Shown here piece after piece: positions 1-19,309 of a DNA stretch of 64,000 bases. This DNA comes from Glandiceps talaboti (Eukaryota > Hemichordata > Enteropneusta > Spengelidae), in the NCBI RefSeq assembly GCF_964340395.1, contig NC_135551.1, positions 2,285,501-2,349,500 of the forward strand, given 5' to 3'. Position 1 is the stretch's first letter. Each line of letters opens with the position of its first letter. Position numbers and translations under genes: made by a program. The notes under the pieces are model-generated. The model worked only from the letters and a program-made list of their open reading frames with translations, had not been told where the DNA came from and made no database searches.

Positions 1-519
1 ATTTGTGAAGCCTAGAATTGACACTGATGAGTTTCTGAATCTATATTTTCATTGGTTCCGGTATCAATGATTTATTGTAGGAGGAGATAGCAATTTTAGA
101 AAGTTGTCAACAGATTTCCTTGAAAAACATGCAAAATATTTTCTATGAAACTAAGGAAAACATTTGCACCTGTTATGAATTTGCCAAAGATATAGATTTA
201 TTTGAATAGGTATAACAAAAGAAATTTACATACTAAAACTCATCATACACACTGTCCACCCAAGTTAGCGATACTTTGACATTGAGAAGTGTTTTATTTA
301 AAGTACATGTTTCATTTAGTTGTTTGTACATTTTTACGCAAAGTGTATAACTTTATGTTTGATTCCTAAGCATACTTTTGTTACATATTAATTAAATGTA
401 ATTACTATGCTTAAAATGTTGACAAATATGGGTTATTGAAGAAGTTATAAAATAAGGAACCTCCAAGCATACCAATCAGAGAGAATTGTGGGTAAGATAT
501 TGTATTGTGCACTGGGATT

Positions 520-835
520 AAAAGACAATTGAATAAGCATTCAAAAAATGTATGTAAATTTGCCTAGCAACAAGGCCACACCCATAGCAACAGTCAATCA
601 GTGGTGTATTTCACAAAGATAACAATAGGAATTGATAGACAAATGAATAACCATTCAAAAAAATGTATGCAAATATGGCTAGCAACATGACCATGCCCAT
701 AGCAAAAACCAAATAATCACATATTTTGCAAAGATAACAGACACATTCAAAAAATGTATGCAAATGTGCCTAGCAACAAGACCACGCCCATAGCAACAGC
801 CAAGTGATCACATATATTACAAAGATAACAGGGAT
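520..835 (-). mobile_element. Internal units of the Helentron-like family, reverse orientation
   Basis: There are three degenerate copies of a ~105-bp unit (AATGTATGCAAAT, CTAGCAACA, CCATAGCAACAGCCA, CACAAAGATAACA). They are the reverse complement of the GCTGTTGCTATGGGCGTGGT units at 24.1-24.6 kb. No termini are present. Confidence 0.55.
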
Positions 836-928
836 AAATAGACAAATGAATGTATGGAAAATCATTCAGCAAATGAACGCCTATACCTAGCATGGATCAG
901 GATATGGGAAAACATTTATAAAAACAGC

Positions 929-1066
929 TTTTTCAAACACTGTTATTTCAAACACTGCCATTTCAAGCACTGCCATTTAAAGCACTGCTATTTCAAACAC
1001 TGTCATTTCAAGAACTGCCATTTCAGGCACTGCCATTTCAAGAACTGCCATTTCAAGCACTGCTAT
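929..1066. repeat. 15-bp minisatellite, about 9 copies
   Basis: The unit is ATTTCAAGCACTGCC with variants (AACAC, AGAAC, GGCAC). The unit is a multiple of three without stops, so it forms an open frame that is not a gene. Confidence 0.9.
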
Positions 1067-1182
1067 TTTGTTTTCATACAAAAAGAGTATAAATACACTT
1101 ATCATATATTTGCAGGGTGTAAGCTTAAATAATAATGTACAATTTCTAATGTACAACTACTATTATTAGATCAACATACTGA

Positions 1183-1935
1183 GGTATGTAAGGGTCCCGA
1201 AAGTGAGCATAAAAGCGCTCAAGGCTCACTTTGTCAAAAATGGCAAAGTGAGTGTCAAACTGAGATGTGAAAGACTATTAACTACACCACAGACAAGAAG
1301 TGACAACTAAGAAACTACACTCACTGTAGCAGTTTTCTGACAGACTGTTTTCAGGCAGATCCAATCCTCACTGTTTTCCCCAGAAATGTATTGTCATGCT
1401 CGGACATTCGTATGAAAGATCAGGCAATATTAAAGCTTTGATTCAACACTATTTGTTGTGTCAGTTTTGAGAGCACTAATATCGGCAACCATGTAGTTAC
1501 TGTATGTAACAACACTGCTGTCACAGTGTGGTTGTCAATGTTTTCACAAGGACAAAATAGACGATATTACAAAATCACTTGAATGTCATTGTGCTTGTAT
1601 TTAGATCTACAAATAATTGACATCTTTATCATCTTTGAAACAAGGAAATAAACAGTTACATTAAATGATGTTCACCAATGAAACAAAATGTGTATTGACA
1701 AGAATGTAAAATACTATAAAATCTTCCACCTTAGTTTAGGCTTGTAAAAATTGTGTTATTCTGATTACACTCAATTTAGAATATTTATATTTCAGGTACT
1801 TATGTTTTCCATATTTTCCATATAGTTAATTATGTCTTTCACATTTCAGTTTGACACTCACTTTGCCATTTTTGACAAAATGAGTGTTGAGCACTTTTAC
1901 GCTCACTTTGTCAATTTTCGAGACCCTTACATACC
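1183..1935. mobile_element. TIR element, about 753 bp, with ~95-bp inverted ends
   Basis: Positions 1183-1275 and 1834-1935 are imperfect reverse complements of each other over about 95 bases. Both begin or end with GGTATGTAAGGGTC and its complement, and both contain CACTTTGCCATTTTTGACA-type sequence. Inside each end the motif TCACTTTG and its complement form a smaller palindrome. No transposase reading frame is seen, so this is a non-autonomous (MITE-like) element. No clear target-site duplication was identified. Confidence 0.75.
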
Positions 1936-2186
1936 AGTCATACTAGTATATCCAAAATGTTTGAAATGTCAGTGTGTGTATAAAATAGATAGATTTAGTA
2001 CTATATAGTGTACACATTACAAATGCTAATTTGAAGAAGCAGGTCCCAAAATTTGTTGAAATATTTTAGACAGCCAACAGTATGTAGGACTATGAGAAAT
2101 AGATTGATGCATGCTGGGGATGTGTATCCAAACCTTTTTTTTTTATAGATACTGTTGTTCAAAATATGTGTATTTTGCTTTTACAG

Positions 2187-9282
<7,096 letters not shown>

Positions 9283-9646
9283 TAAGACAAAACATTCACA
9301 TTTCAAATGTTAGACTGGCCAGTTGAGTGGATTCACATGTGGGGCAGGCAGGGAATATGTCATGCATGTATTTAAAGGTTTCCATAGAAACTGTTGAATA
9401 TCAATTATGTGCAATTTTGTACGGTGAATAAGCAGTGACACTAGAAAGTTATGACTGAAAAGATTTTACAATGCATTGGAACAGAACACCACAGTTTAGT
9501 TTATCATTTTATACAAAACTTGTCTTTACACTTTGAGCCATCCACAAGTAAATATCTCTCATTCATGACTCATACTTCACTTTTGACCGAGTGGGTCCAT
9601 TCAGATGTTAAGCATTTTGAACTGAAATGATTTGAAATAATGTATA

Positions 9647-9666
9647 AATAAAACATACCGAATAAA
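9647..9666 (+). promoter_or_regulatory. Probable ACAT2 poly(A) signals
   Basis: Two AATAAA hexamers lie about 370 bases after the ACAT2 stop, at 9647-9652 and 9661-9666. No other good hexamer is seen between the stop and here, so this is the likely 3' end. The cleavage site is inferred, not seen. Confidence 0.6.
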
Positions 9667-12025
9667 TTATTGATTTAAAAATAAAAATTTGAATAATAAG
9701 GATCCTTATCGGCAATTTCAGTGTTAACCATTTCAATGTTGACAATTTAGTAAATATTACCATTAGTTACATAGGTTTGGAGATGAACTAAACTGATGTA
9801 TGACATACATTTATTTACTTTAGATGTATACACAAAAATAATACACCATATCCCAGTTATTATCTTCAGAGCTATTTTTGAAACAAGAGTGTGTCCCAGA
9901 TTAGGAGAAATAACGGTTATAACTTTGTGTCAAGGTTGTCAACCATGTAGCAATGGACAAAACAGTCAATAAAGTGCTTAAATAGCATTCTTACCTGAAT
10001 TATGAGACAGGGTGCTGTTTACACAAATTTAGTGATAGACTGATCATTGTCTGTGGTTCAAAACAACACCTATCTTTGATACACTACATGTATTGCAACT
10101 GCATAGCCACTTCAATGACATTGACTTGTCTAGTGAAGTCAATTGGACCAATAAGATATACAGAATAAAACAAACTATTGTAAAATTTGTCGTGAGTCCA
10201 CTTCATTCACCACTTCTCTATACATGTATGTGTCATGTTTCAAGTGAATTCTTATTCAAGGATTATAAATTGTCTGCTATCTCTTCAAAATCAAATCTTA
10301 TAAAAACTCTCATAACACCAGTGATTCATGCTTTCCTCTTTTATTTAAAAACAAAACAAAACTGATTTCCTGACATGGTATCAAAACTGAAATGAAAGAC
10401 TTTTGACATGTTCTTTATTTTATTCAAAAGCAGTGTCTTTTTTTGTCAGTATAAAATAACAGTGAATACCAGGACTAAACATACATACATGACACTATTC
10501 TACAGTTTGGTATTATTTAATACCCAATATTTGTCTTCATTCAGCACCTAAGGAGGCCATGTCACCATGAGTTGCTAGACAAGTAGTGACAAACCACTTA
10601 GGAGACTGGCCACGAGTGTTTTCTGACTAAATGAAGTAAATTATAGGAATAATAAAATAGGGGAAAATAATAGCGATTTGGAACATTTTGACTCGTGTTT
10701 CAAGCATCACAATACTAGTGACAAAGACAGGTTGTCATGATATAGAATGACCTGGGTATATAATCCCATATTTCTGGTTCACAGACAATAACTTGGCTTG
10801 AGTATGGTATAATGTAAAACTTGAATTAACATGGTGCCAACAAGGTTTAGATAAAAGACCACAATGTGTGGTAGCTGTCAAAGTAGACTAATTAAGTAAC
10901 AGCTACTGAATTTGGCTCTGTGTATTGTCTTTTTGGCTTCACCATTTGGGGGACAACTCAAACTCAGTATGTTCCAAGAATAATACACAACTACACCAGT
11001 ATGTACTTGCTCCATATATGTATACATGCTGATATCTTTAGTAGTACACAAACACCTGTGACCTTTGACACCATTCTAGATGAGATATGAATGGCAAATA
11101 AACTAGGAAATCTTATACATGTATATCTTATCACAGGTTATAGTATGTCTTAAAGAAATAGATACAACAAATTGCCAGCAAGTACAGTTTATACTCCCTT
11201 CTAGCCTGATGAAAGATGTGCCTAGGCTCTATGATAGATATGTCTTGTCATTCCGGCCTCCTCTCTCTTGTGGGAGAGGTTGACCGATGTGTGAGGGCGC
11301 CCCATCATGGCTTACCTTACAGAGTAAGATGTGCCAAGTCAGGGCCTAACATAACATGTTTTGCATAACACTAAATTGGAATGATGGATACATGTACATC
11401 TATGAAGGACTTGGAAGATAAGGCTCAAAGTGATGTCAACAACACAAATTGTGGATAGTCAACACCATGCGTCAAGTTGAAGGCCTATTCCCTGTTTTAT
11501 TTGAATTCTGTCAAACTGTACCATGATGAAAACTTGCAATATTTATTTTTTTAAACTCGGTCTGATATTGTTATATTCATTTGTTGATACATTGACTAGT
11601 TTTGTTACAATAAGAATACACAAAGGTTAGTCCACACAGGAATGTCAAATGTTGTTGTGGTCAGCCTATTGTCAATACTGAAGTTCTCTCATTAATTACA
11701 TCGTAAGAGTCACTGAAAATGCATCTAGTCATGTAGACAGGTGGTCTCTTTTGTGGTTTGAAAAATTGCCTGGTAGAAACCCATTATGTGTACTTTGAGA
11801 TGATCTTTGAAGAGCTGTGCCTAGATTTCATCCCAGGTATGGGCCAGTCAGTCTTGTCTCCAGTGAGATTTGAAACTACCCCACCTCACTTCTACATGTC
11901 ATTCTGAGTTTGAATCACTATGCCACAGAGATATTTTTGTTGAAACGTCTAACCATTGAAGATTAAAGCAAGAAATATTTTCTCTCTGGTGTCATAGTTT
12001 TAGAAATAGTAGTAGAAACAGTTGT
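9667..12025. other. ACAT2-SAP18 intergenic stretch, no gene seen
   Basis: The sequence is AT-rich and mostly unique. Minus-strand AATAAA hexamers occur near 10413-10424, 11497-11502 and 9811, any of which could end SAP18. No conserved exon was recognised, though a hidden SAP18 tail exon would fall here. Confidence 0.5.
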
Positions 12026-12290
12026 TCAATATCTTCTTACTTGTACTCGTCCTGGTATAGTAATTGCAATGTCTAGATAATCACCTATCTGAAAATGTGT
12101 TGATCCTAATGTCACATTATCATCAGTGCCTTTCTTTCCTGAGCATGTGGTGCCAATTTCTCGCATACGGTAGCCATTTCTACGTGGATCTGGATATACA
12201 GCAGCAAAGTCAAACAGAGTTCCTCTCCTTCTTGCATCTGGATTCACTTCTTTCACCAAACTTGACAACTCCTTCAATGTAGCATCCATC
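12026..12290 (-). CDS. SAP18: SAP18 exon 3, terminal as read
   Basis: The exon starts after acccag, completes Trp, and encodes 87 residues to TGA at 12026-12028. The conserved core (GYRMREIGTTCSGKKGTDDN, then FQIGDYLDIAI) is clear. The reading ends RVQVRRY, reminiscent of the human RMRPY end. If the GTAAGA donor at 12040 is used, the exon ends at 12041 and another tail exon lies downstream. None was recognised in 9.7-12.0 kb. Confidence 0.9.
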
Positions 12291-15200
12291 CTGGGTAAAA
12301 TAAATTAAAAATACCGCCAATAGCGTTGTAACACAACTGTATAGTTTTTAAAAATGTTTAATCATATGCTAGTCCATGTTAACAATAGGTGTTCATTTGC
12401 AGAATGACTATCCAGTCATTTAAGTTGTTTACACAGACAGACAAACAGACGCCGGGCGATCCCTATAGCACTACTGAACCTTACTTCAGTTGTGCTAAAA
12501 ACTCTTAACTCTTAATAACAAAATTCACTTGATCGAAATAGTGTTATGTGACACAACAAACTGGTATTAGGTGAGAGACAACAAACTGGTATTACATGTA
12601 GGTGGTGATAGACAACAAATTGGTATTACATGTATGTGGTGAGAGACAACAAACTGATATTACATGTATGTGGTGAGAGACAACAAACTGGTATTACATG
12701 TATGTGGTGAGAGACAACAAACTGGTATTACATGTATGTGGTGAGAGACAAACTGGTATTACATGTATGTGGTGATAGACAACAAACTGGTATTACATGT
12801 ATGTGGTGATAGACAACAAACTGATATTACATGTATGTGGTGAGAGACAACAAACTGATATTACATGTAGGTGGTGAGAGACAAACTGGTATTACATGTA
12901 TGTGGTGAGAGACAAACTGGTATTACATGTATGTGGTGATAGACAACAAATTGGTATTACATGTAGGTGGTGAGAGACAACAAACTGGTATTACACGTAG
13001 GTGGTGATAGACAACAAACTGGTATTACATGTAGGTGGTGATAGACAACAAACTGGTATTACATGTAGGTGGTGAGAGACAACAAACTGGTATTACACGT
13101 AGGTGGTGATAGACAACAAACTGGTATTACATGTAGGTGGTGATAGACAACAAACTGGTATTACATGTAGGTGGTGAGAGACAACAAACTGATATTACAT
13201 GTATGTGGTGAGAGACAACAAACTGGTATTACATGTATGTGGTGATAGACAACAAATTGGTATTACATGTAGGTGGTGAGAGACAACAAATTGGTATTAC
13301 ATGTAGGTGGTGAGAGACAACAAACTGGTATTACATGTATGTGGTGAGAGACAACAAATTGGTATTACATGCAGGTGGTGAGAGACAACAAACTGGTATT
13401 ACACGTAGGTGGTGATAGACAACAAACTGGTATTACACGTAGGTGGTGATAGACAACAAACTGGTATTACATGTAGGTGGTGATAGACAACAAACTGGTA
13501 TTACACGTAGGTGGTGATAGACAACAAACTGGTATTACATGTAGGTGGTGAGAGACAACAAATTGGTATTACATGTAGGTGGTGATAGACAACAAACTGG
13601 TATTACATGTAGGTGGTGAGAGACAACAAACTGGTATTACATGTAGGTGGTGATAGACAACAAACTGGTATTACATGTAGGTGGTGATAGACAACAAACT
13701 GGTATTACATGTAGGTGGTGATAGACAACAAACTGGTATTACATGTAGGTGGTGATAGACAACAAACTGGTATTACATGTAGGTGGTGATAGACAACAAA
13801 CTGGTATTACATGTAGGTGGTGAGAGACAACAAACTGGTATTACATGTAGGTGGTGATAGACAACAAACTGGTATTACACGTAGGTGGTGATAGACAACA
13901 AACTGGTATTACATGTAGGTGGTGATAGACAACAAACTGGTATTACATGTAGGTGGTGATAGACAACAAACTGGTATTACATGTAGGTGGTGATAGACAA
14001 CAAACTGGTATTACATGTAGGTGGTGAGAGACAACAAACTGATATTACATGTATGTGGTGAGAGACAACAAATTGGTATTACATGTAGGTGGTGATAGAC
14101 AACAAACTGGTATTACATGTAGGTGGTGAGAGACAACAAATTGGTATTACATGTAGGTGGTGAGAGACAACAAATTGGTATTACATGTAGGTGGTGAGAG
14201 ACAACAAATTGGTATTATAGTCAAACTTATTAGGTGGCAGTATTTGAACCCCTGGTTTAACCTTGGGCAGTCTCAGGCAGTAACTTGTAGGATCCGCCGA
14301 ATACATCTGCCACTACGCATACAGAGTTTTTTTAATGGTTGTGTGCTGCACGAGAAATGAAATAATAGATTTCATTTGGTATTTTAAGGTAGAATGGAAG
14401 CATTTCAAGAGTTCTGTGTAGTTTATTTGTTGGGAAATGTTCATCGATGAAATGTATCACAGATGGTGGCACTAGCCATTTCAGTGAGCTGAAGATCGCG
14501 TACTGCCTTGGCCAGGGAAACGAGCATATTTTTCTTATAACTTGTCACGCCAAATTTTCGTAAAATGCTTTTTAGTTCTGGTACTTTCAAATTTTCAATG
14601 TTTTCCATGAAGATTTACAGCTGGAGATGGTCACAAAACGTAGTAATCTTTTCAGACAAACGAGTTGGCTTTCATGTAAACAGACATGACCATGGCAAAA
14701 GCTTGACTACAGACAAGTGCTTAACCGTTGCTAGGCGTATTTGCATATCTCGCAAGATCTGCCATGAGACTCTTATTGACTTTGGCAGTGATTATATAAC
14801 ACATATCTGAGAAGTTACACTGGAAAGGAAATTGATCAGACAAAATATCACTCTTTTGGGCATAACTTGCATTTCACTGATCTGATCACTTTCATTTGAA
14901 CAATTTACCATCTACACATCCTACATATACATGTAAGTAATGTCTCCATCAAAGACCAAATCATTTGGTCCAGTGGTTTTAGATCGGGAGTGTTCGCGAC
15001 CATAGCTAGGTTACCGGTTGTGGAGGCAACTAGATTAGCGTTAGTGGCCTGAAAGGGATCCTGCGGACGGCATGCAACGTCTATTTTTAGTCACACTTTC
15101 AATGGAATGGTTCGACTCTCACCAACACCATGCAAATGTAACACAAATCAACAGCAAAGTCGGCGTAGCTTTTCTGACATCTGACCGAAAGTAATTTCGA

Positions 15201-15961
15201 GAAATGTGCCTCAGATTTCCATTCTTATTGAAAACGAATGCAGTAATTACATGTACATATGTCATATATTCATAATGACTTGGTCACAGTATGGTAGGTA
15301 GATATGTCAATGGTCGGAACACGTGCAAAACTGCAGTTTAGTAGGAGCTATCGCTAGGTTGTTACCACTTCCCTATTGTTTAGCAAAATGACCACAAAGG
15401 GCCTTCGCCGTTTATATAGGGGAGGCTAGCCTTTAAGTAATTCTTATTGGTGCTAATATTTTGTAGTAATAAATTGGCCTTTCCTTTGACCATATGTACT
15501 ACTTGTTTGTTATTATGATGTACTTTGATTTTATCATTAAGTTACTCATGAATATTAATTGTGTTATGTTAATTTATGTTAATTAATGCTAATGAGTCAC
15601 TATCCTATCAACAAATCCTGGGGAGAACCCTGTTTAAAAGAAATTGGTAGCAACAAATAAATACTGCAAAGTTTCTGTGATAATGCCGGAATTGCTGAAC
15701 TTACCCTGAGAAAGTAAAATTAACCTTGGGAAATAAGACAAACTCTGACGAGAAATTATGTCCTGATTGACTACCCCTCGAAAACAACATGTATAAAATG
15801 CTGTTATATGCTAATGTGGACCTAGAACTGTGAAAGGGGTGCCAAGGCATGCTGACCAAATTTGTAATCAACATGAAACCAAAGACGAAACGTCAAAAAA
15901 GCGATTTCTACCACAACTGAACGGAAGGTTCAGTAGTGCTATAGGCATTCAGTGTCTGTCC

Positions 15962-16013
<52 letters not shown>

Positions 16014-18633
16014 CAAAAAACACCAGACCGATTGCCTTGGTATCTGATGGGGATATTTATTACTTTTGGTGTCTAGTTGGGAAGATGTTCAAAGCAAAAT
16101 GATCACATCACAGGTGTGTGATTTGGGTCAACATATAGGTCAGACTAGCTCTGCTGTTTGTTTTTAATTAATTACTCACCATGTGTAGATCTGAAGTAAT
16201 CATTAACCAACCCTACATGTAGCTGGCAGCTTCAGGTATAAATTAATTACTCACCATGTGTAGATCTGAAGTTCATTGGCAGGAACACTTCCTCTGCTGT
16301 AGTCTGCTACTCTATGGTGACTGCCGTAACTACAAAATACTCGAAGTAACAGCGGGCATGTCTGCATAAATGTAAATGTGTATCATAACTTGATTTGTAA
16401 CAGCTACATAACTGACTCATACAATGTTTCTTTCTTTGTCAACATCAATCACACACTCACTGAGATGGGAAAGGATATTTTGTGATTTCACTCACTGTTA
16501 AAATGAATCAAATTCATCAGTTTCATTCTTTTATCAGTATGGAGGTGGCATCAATCCCAACTTACACAGAAGTGACATAAAGGCCAGGGAACTCCCAGTA
16601 AACTTGCTGTTGTTGTAATTGTATAACAATTTAAACAGACAATACATTGAACAGAAGTTGTTGTTGTTGTTGTTGTTGTTGTTGTTGATGAAGTTCTGAT
16701 CAATGCCAACTCTGTACTGATAAGTCAAAGCCGAAGCCACAGCCTTGTGTCACTCGTACACATTATTTGTAGTACATCAGAATACAGTATCTGGAGTAGG
16801 GCCTTGCATTTAATTTCCCTATTGGTACATGTAGTTTGATAACCTACCTAAGCTAATTTGTACATGTAGCTTAAAACAACTGACTCAGAACAGTGTTGTT
16901 GACATTACACAATATTAGAATAATAACATGAAGTTCTATATATAAAATGAATTGACAACATTAAAAAATAGAACAAAAAGACTAACTTGATCATGGGGCT
17001 TGTCGTTCTACCTCCATGCATTAACCACATTTACATACAAATGAAACATTACACCAAGTTGGACCATAGCCCCTATAGTACCATACATGGCATGCACACA
17101 AACTATGTAGAGACTATAGTGGTAACATTTACCCTACATTTCTACATGAAATGTGTAGTCTATAGTTCTACCTCCATCCTACATGAAATGTATAGTCTAT
17201 AGTTCTACCTCTATCCTACATGAAATGTATAGTCTATAGTTCTACCTCTATCCTACATGAAATGTATAGTCTATAGTTCTACCTCTATCCTACATGAAAT
17301 GTATAGTCTATAGTTCTACCTCCATCCTACATGAAATGTATAGTCTATAGTTCTACCTCTATCCTACATGAAATGTATAGTCTATAGTTCTACCTCCATC
17401 CTACATGAGATGTATAGTCTATAGTTCTACCTCCATCCTACATGAAATGTATAGTCTATAGTTCTACCTCTATCCTACATGAGATGTATAGTCTATAGTT
17501 CTACCTCCATCCTACATGAAATGTATAGTCTATAGTTCTACCTCTATCCTACATGAAATGTATAGTCTATAGTTCTACCTCTATCCTACATGAAATGTAT
17601 AGTCTATAGTTCTACCTCTATTCTACATGAAATGTACAGTCTATAGTTCTAACTTTTACCTCTTATCTACATGAAATGTGTAGTCTGAGGTGGGGACTGA
17701 GGGATAGGTATAAGAATTTGTTTTTTTCCTACACTGAAGAATTGATCTCTCCCCTGAAATAGGGGTAAGGCTTGGGATATAGTCTAACATGTATACCTAT
17801 TATTACTAGGTAGATAGAAAACATTATTTCCTTTATTTCGCAGTGCATGGCGAAATTAGTTGATATCTTTGGTTAGCATGGTCTGACTGTAACAACGACG
17901 TGGTTTATCGGAAATTTATTAAATTTGGGAACTAAAGGAGGTGACGGAAGATAAAATGTTTGCTCGAGTAACGTGGCCACGCCGGTTGAAAGTTTATGTT
18001 ATCTTTCTGTAACCGTGTCCGCTTACAATGCAAGCCTTGTTTATAATTTCTCGGTGTGTGGACTTACGCGATCCTAGAAACCGTGTTATTTTACCCCTTC
18101 CATATATTATTTGCTCGTCTAATTCCTATACAGTATCGTTACGATTTATACCTTCACTCACACAGGCTGGTCATCCCAATGTTATCGATTTTCATTGTAT
18201 TCAGAAACATATCTGGGGGAAACAAGTACCTGTGTTGTTACTGGTGTTAGTCTAGTAAGTTCCTCTACAGTATCGTACGATCGTTACCATTTACACACAG
18301 GCACTCGAATCAATCTGTATGATTTGGGGAGGAAAAATGCATATGAATAAAACTATACATTAAAAAAAAAACATACACATTGATTCGAGTGCCTGTACGT
18401 ACATTTACACGTCCACTCACGTTGGCATCCGTTGCAGATGTAAGCTATCGATAGAGTTTCTTTATGTTATATTTACACTAGTTTGCTGCATACAGCCTCA
18501 ATGAATTCGTCAATATTGCAAAATTAACTGTAACGTTTCAGTGTTATCTTACCTTTTCTCTATTAACTGGCTTGACTTGGGGCTCTTTCTGTGTGTTGTC
18601 GACTTCAGTAACGCGTGATACGATTGCCGCCAT
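12026..18633 (-). CDS. SAP18: Histone deacetylase complex subunit SAP18, 3 coding exons
   Basis: Exons on the minus strand at 18633-18553, 16361-16255 and 12290-12026 join with phases 0 and 2 to give about 150 residues (human SAP18 has 153). The protein starts MAAIVSRVTEVDNTQKEP, continues TCPLLLRVFCSYGSHHRV, then MDATLKELSSLVKEV, and ends in the conserved FQIGDYLDIAITIPGR plus a short basic tail. SAP18 has a ubiquitin-like fold. It joins the Sin3-HDAC corepressor and, with RNPS1 and Acinus or Pinin, the ASAP/PSAP complexes that attach to the exon junction complex. The start ATG sits in a GGCGGC context that matches a YY1-type site overlapping many animal start codons. Both introns contain long minisatellites. 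The 3' end is ambiguous because CAA/GTAAGA at 12041/12040 is a strong potential donor. Confidence 0.94.
12311..12500 (+). mobile_element. Helentron-like element, short internally deleted copy
   Basis: Both ends match the 24-kb copy, including the terminal hairpin at 12466-12497, but nearly all internal units are missing. It lies in SAP18 intron 2, just upstream of exon 3 on the minus strand. Confidence 0.65.
12541..14216. repeat. 34-bp minisatellite, about 49 copies, SAP18 intron 2
   Basis: The unit is ACAACAAACTGGTATTACAT followed by GTAGGTGGTGATAG. Common variants are AGAG/ATAG, TATG/TAGG, ATTG/ACTG, plus some 30-bp units lacking ACAA. The 5' third is richer in GTATG variants and the rest in GTAGG, so array polarity is visible. 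Confidence 0.95.
15036..15119 (+). other. Possible tRNA-derived SINE internal promoter
   Basis: GGTTCGACTCT (15109-15119) fits the Pol III B-box, and TAGCGTTAGTGG (15036-15047) loosely fits the A-box. The 60-base spacing is long and no cloverleaf or poly(A)/T tail was made out. A chance match is quite possible. Confidence 0.2.
15965..16010. repeat. (GT)n microsatellite
   Basis: About 23 GT repeats in SAP18 intron 2. Confidence 0.95.
16166..16272. repeat. Direct duplication of the SAP18 exon 2 donor region
   Basis: The 32 bases at 16166-16197 equal 16241-16272 exactly by eye (offset 75). The right copy spans the functional exon 2 end and its gtgagt donor (minus strand); the left copy lies in the intron. 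Confidence 0.9.
16255..16361 (-). CDS. SAP18: SAP18 exon 2 (107 nt)
   Basis: The exon follows atgcag on the minus strand, encodes TCPLLLRVFCSYGSHHRVAD and then YSRGSVPANELQIYT, and ends TG before gtgagt. The split Trp is completed by G of exon 3. A 32-bp copy of its 3' end with the donor lies 75 bp further into the intron at 16166-16197. Confidence 0.94.
16657..16689. repeat. (GTT)n microsatellite
   Basis: About eleven GTT triplets in SAP18 intron 1. The poly-Asn frame on the minus strand is not a gene. Confidence 0.9.
17130..17665. repeat. 37-bp minisatellite, about 14 copies, SAP18 intron 1
   Basis: The unit is ATGAAATGTATAGTCTATAG followed by TTCTACCTCTATCCTAC, with C/T and A/G substitutions. 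The ends degrade on both sides. Confidence 0.93.
18298..18395. repeat. 17-bp perfect inverted repeat, SAP18 intron 1
   Basis: CAGGCACTCGAATCAAT at 18298-18314 and its exact complement at 18379-18395 flank a 64-base loop containing an A-run. It could be a hairpin or a small foldback insertion; no gene is recognised. Confidence 0.6.
18553..18633 (-). CDS. SAP18: SAP18 exon 1 (27 residues)
   Basis: ATG is the complement of 18631-18633. The exon reads MAAIVSRVTEVDNTQKEPQV then KPVNREK and ends before GTAAGA in phase 0. The NREK/T-C-P junction equals the human DREKTCPLLL boundary. No TATA box was recognised upstream; the region above 18634 is comparatively CpG-rich. Confidence 0.92.
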
Positions 18634-19309
18634 GATGGATGATATGCGCCGAAGATGTGCGCAGTTTGAAGCAGGGGTTGAACCACAGCGCCCTCAACCT
18701 AACAAAGGGAAAACCTTGGCGCAGATCTCCACCACATCATCCACATGCTACTTATAATAAGTCATATTGTAGACACTTGGTAGCAATTATGTGTGGCTAA
18801 TGTAGATCAGGTCTATAGATAATGCAGAACCAGATAAACATACACATACATTATTTTTGGTAGTCATATCACTTTTCACTCAATGGAAGCCATATTTGTA
18901 GTGAACAATCAAGATTTACCACATAACTCAAAAAAACATTAACGCAGAGACTACATTTATGTGTCCATCCACATGTATATTGGCAGGTTTAAACTAGGTC
19001 CAGCTTAATGCAACAGTGTATTTATATGCCGAATCTCATTCAGTATCATTTGCATTGATTGTCTAGAGGGTTATATATCTTGCTGGAAAGAGTGATGTTT
19101 TTGTTTTCAAAAAAGAGATGTGGAAGTGATAGGGAACTGTGGCAATCAAAGTCATGGATTTGGAGAAAGTGTTCGGAAATTAGAATAGAATTGTCCCGGA
19201 AGAACGAAGATCTGGTGAATGAAAAAGAGAAACTTCATTGCAACATCAGTGAAGTCGAAGTATTGAATAGAAGCCTGCAACTGCAAACCTTGCAATCCAG
19301 TAACCCTCA
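18634..19309. other. SAP18 5' flank
   Basis: The first ~120 bases are CpG-richer than the surroundings and probably contain the SAP18 promoter and 5' UTR (minus strand). The plus-strand open frame here has no recognisable homology. The rest is AT-rich with no feature seen. Confidence 0.4.

Noticed and set aside
12541-14216. CRISPR-like regular array (also 41748-42479 and 63345-63850)
   Set aside because: The repeats are contiguous without spacers, there are no cas genes, and the context is eukaryotic introns.
14565-14810. 81-residue frame in SAP18 intron 2
   Set aside because: No homology recognised and opposite strand to SAP18; it looks like a chance frame.
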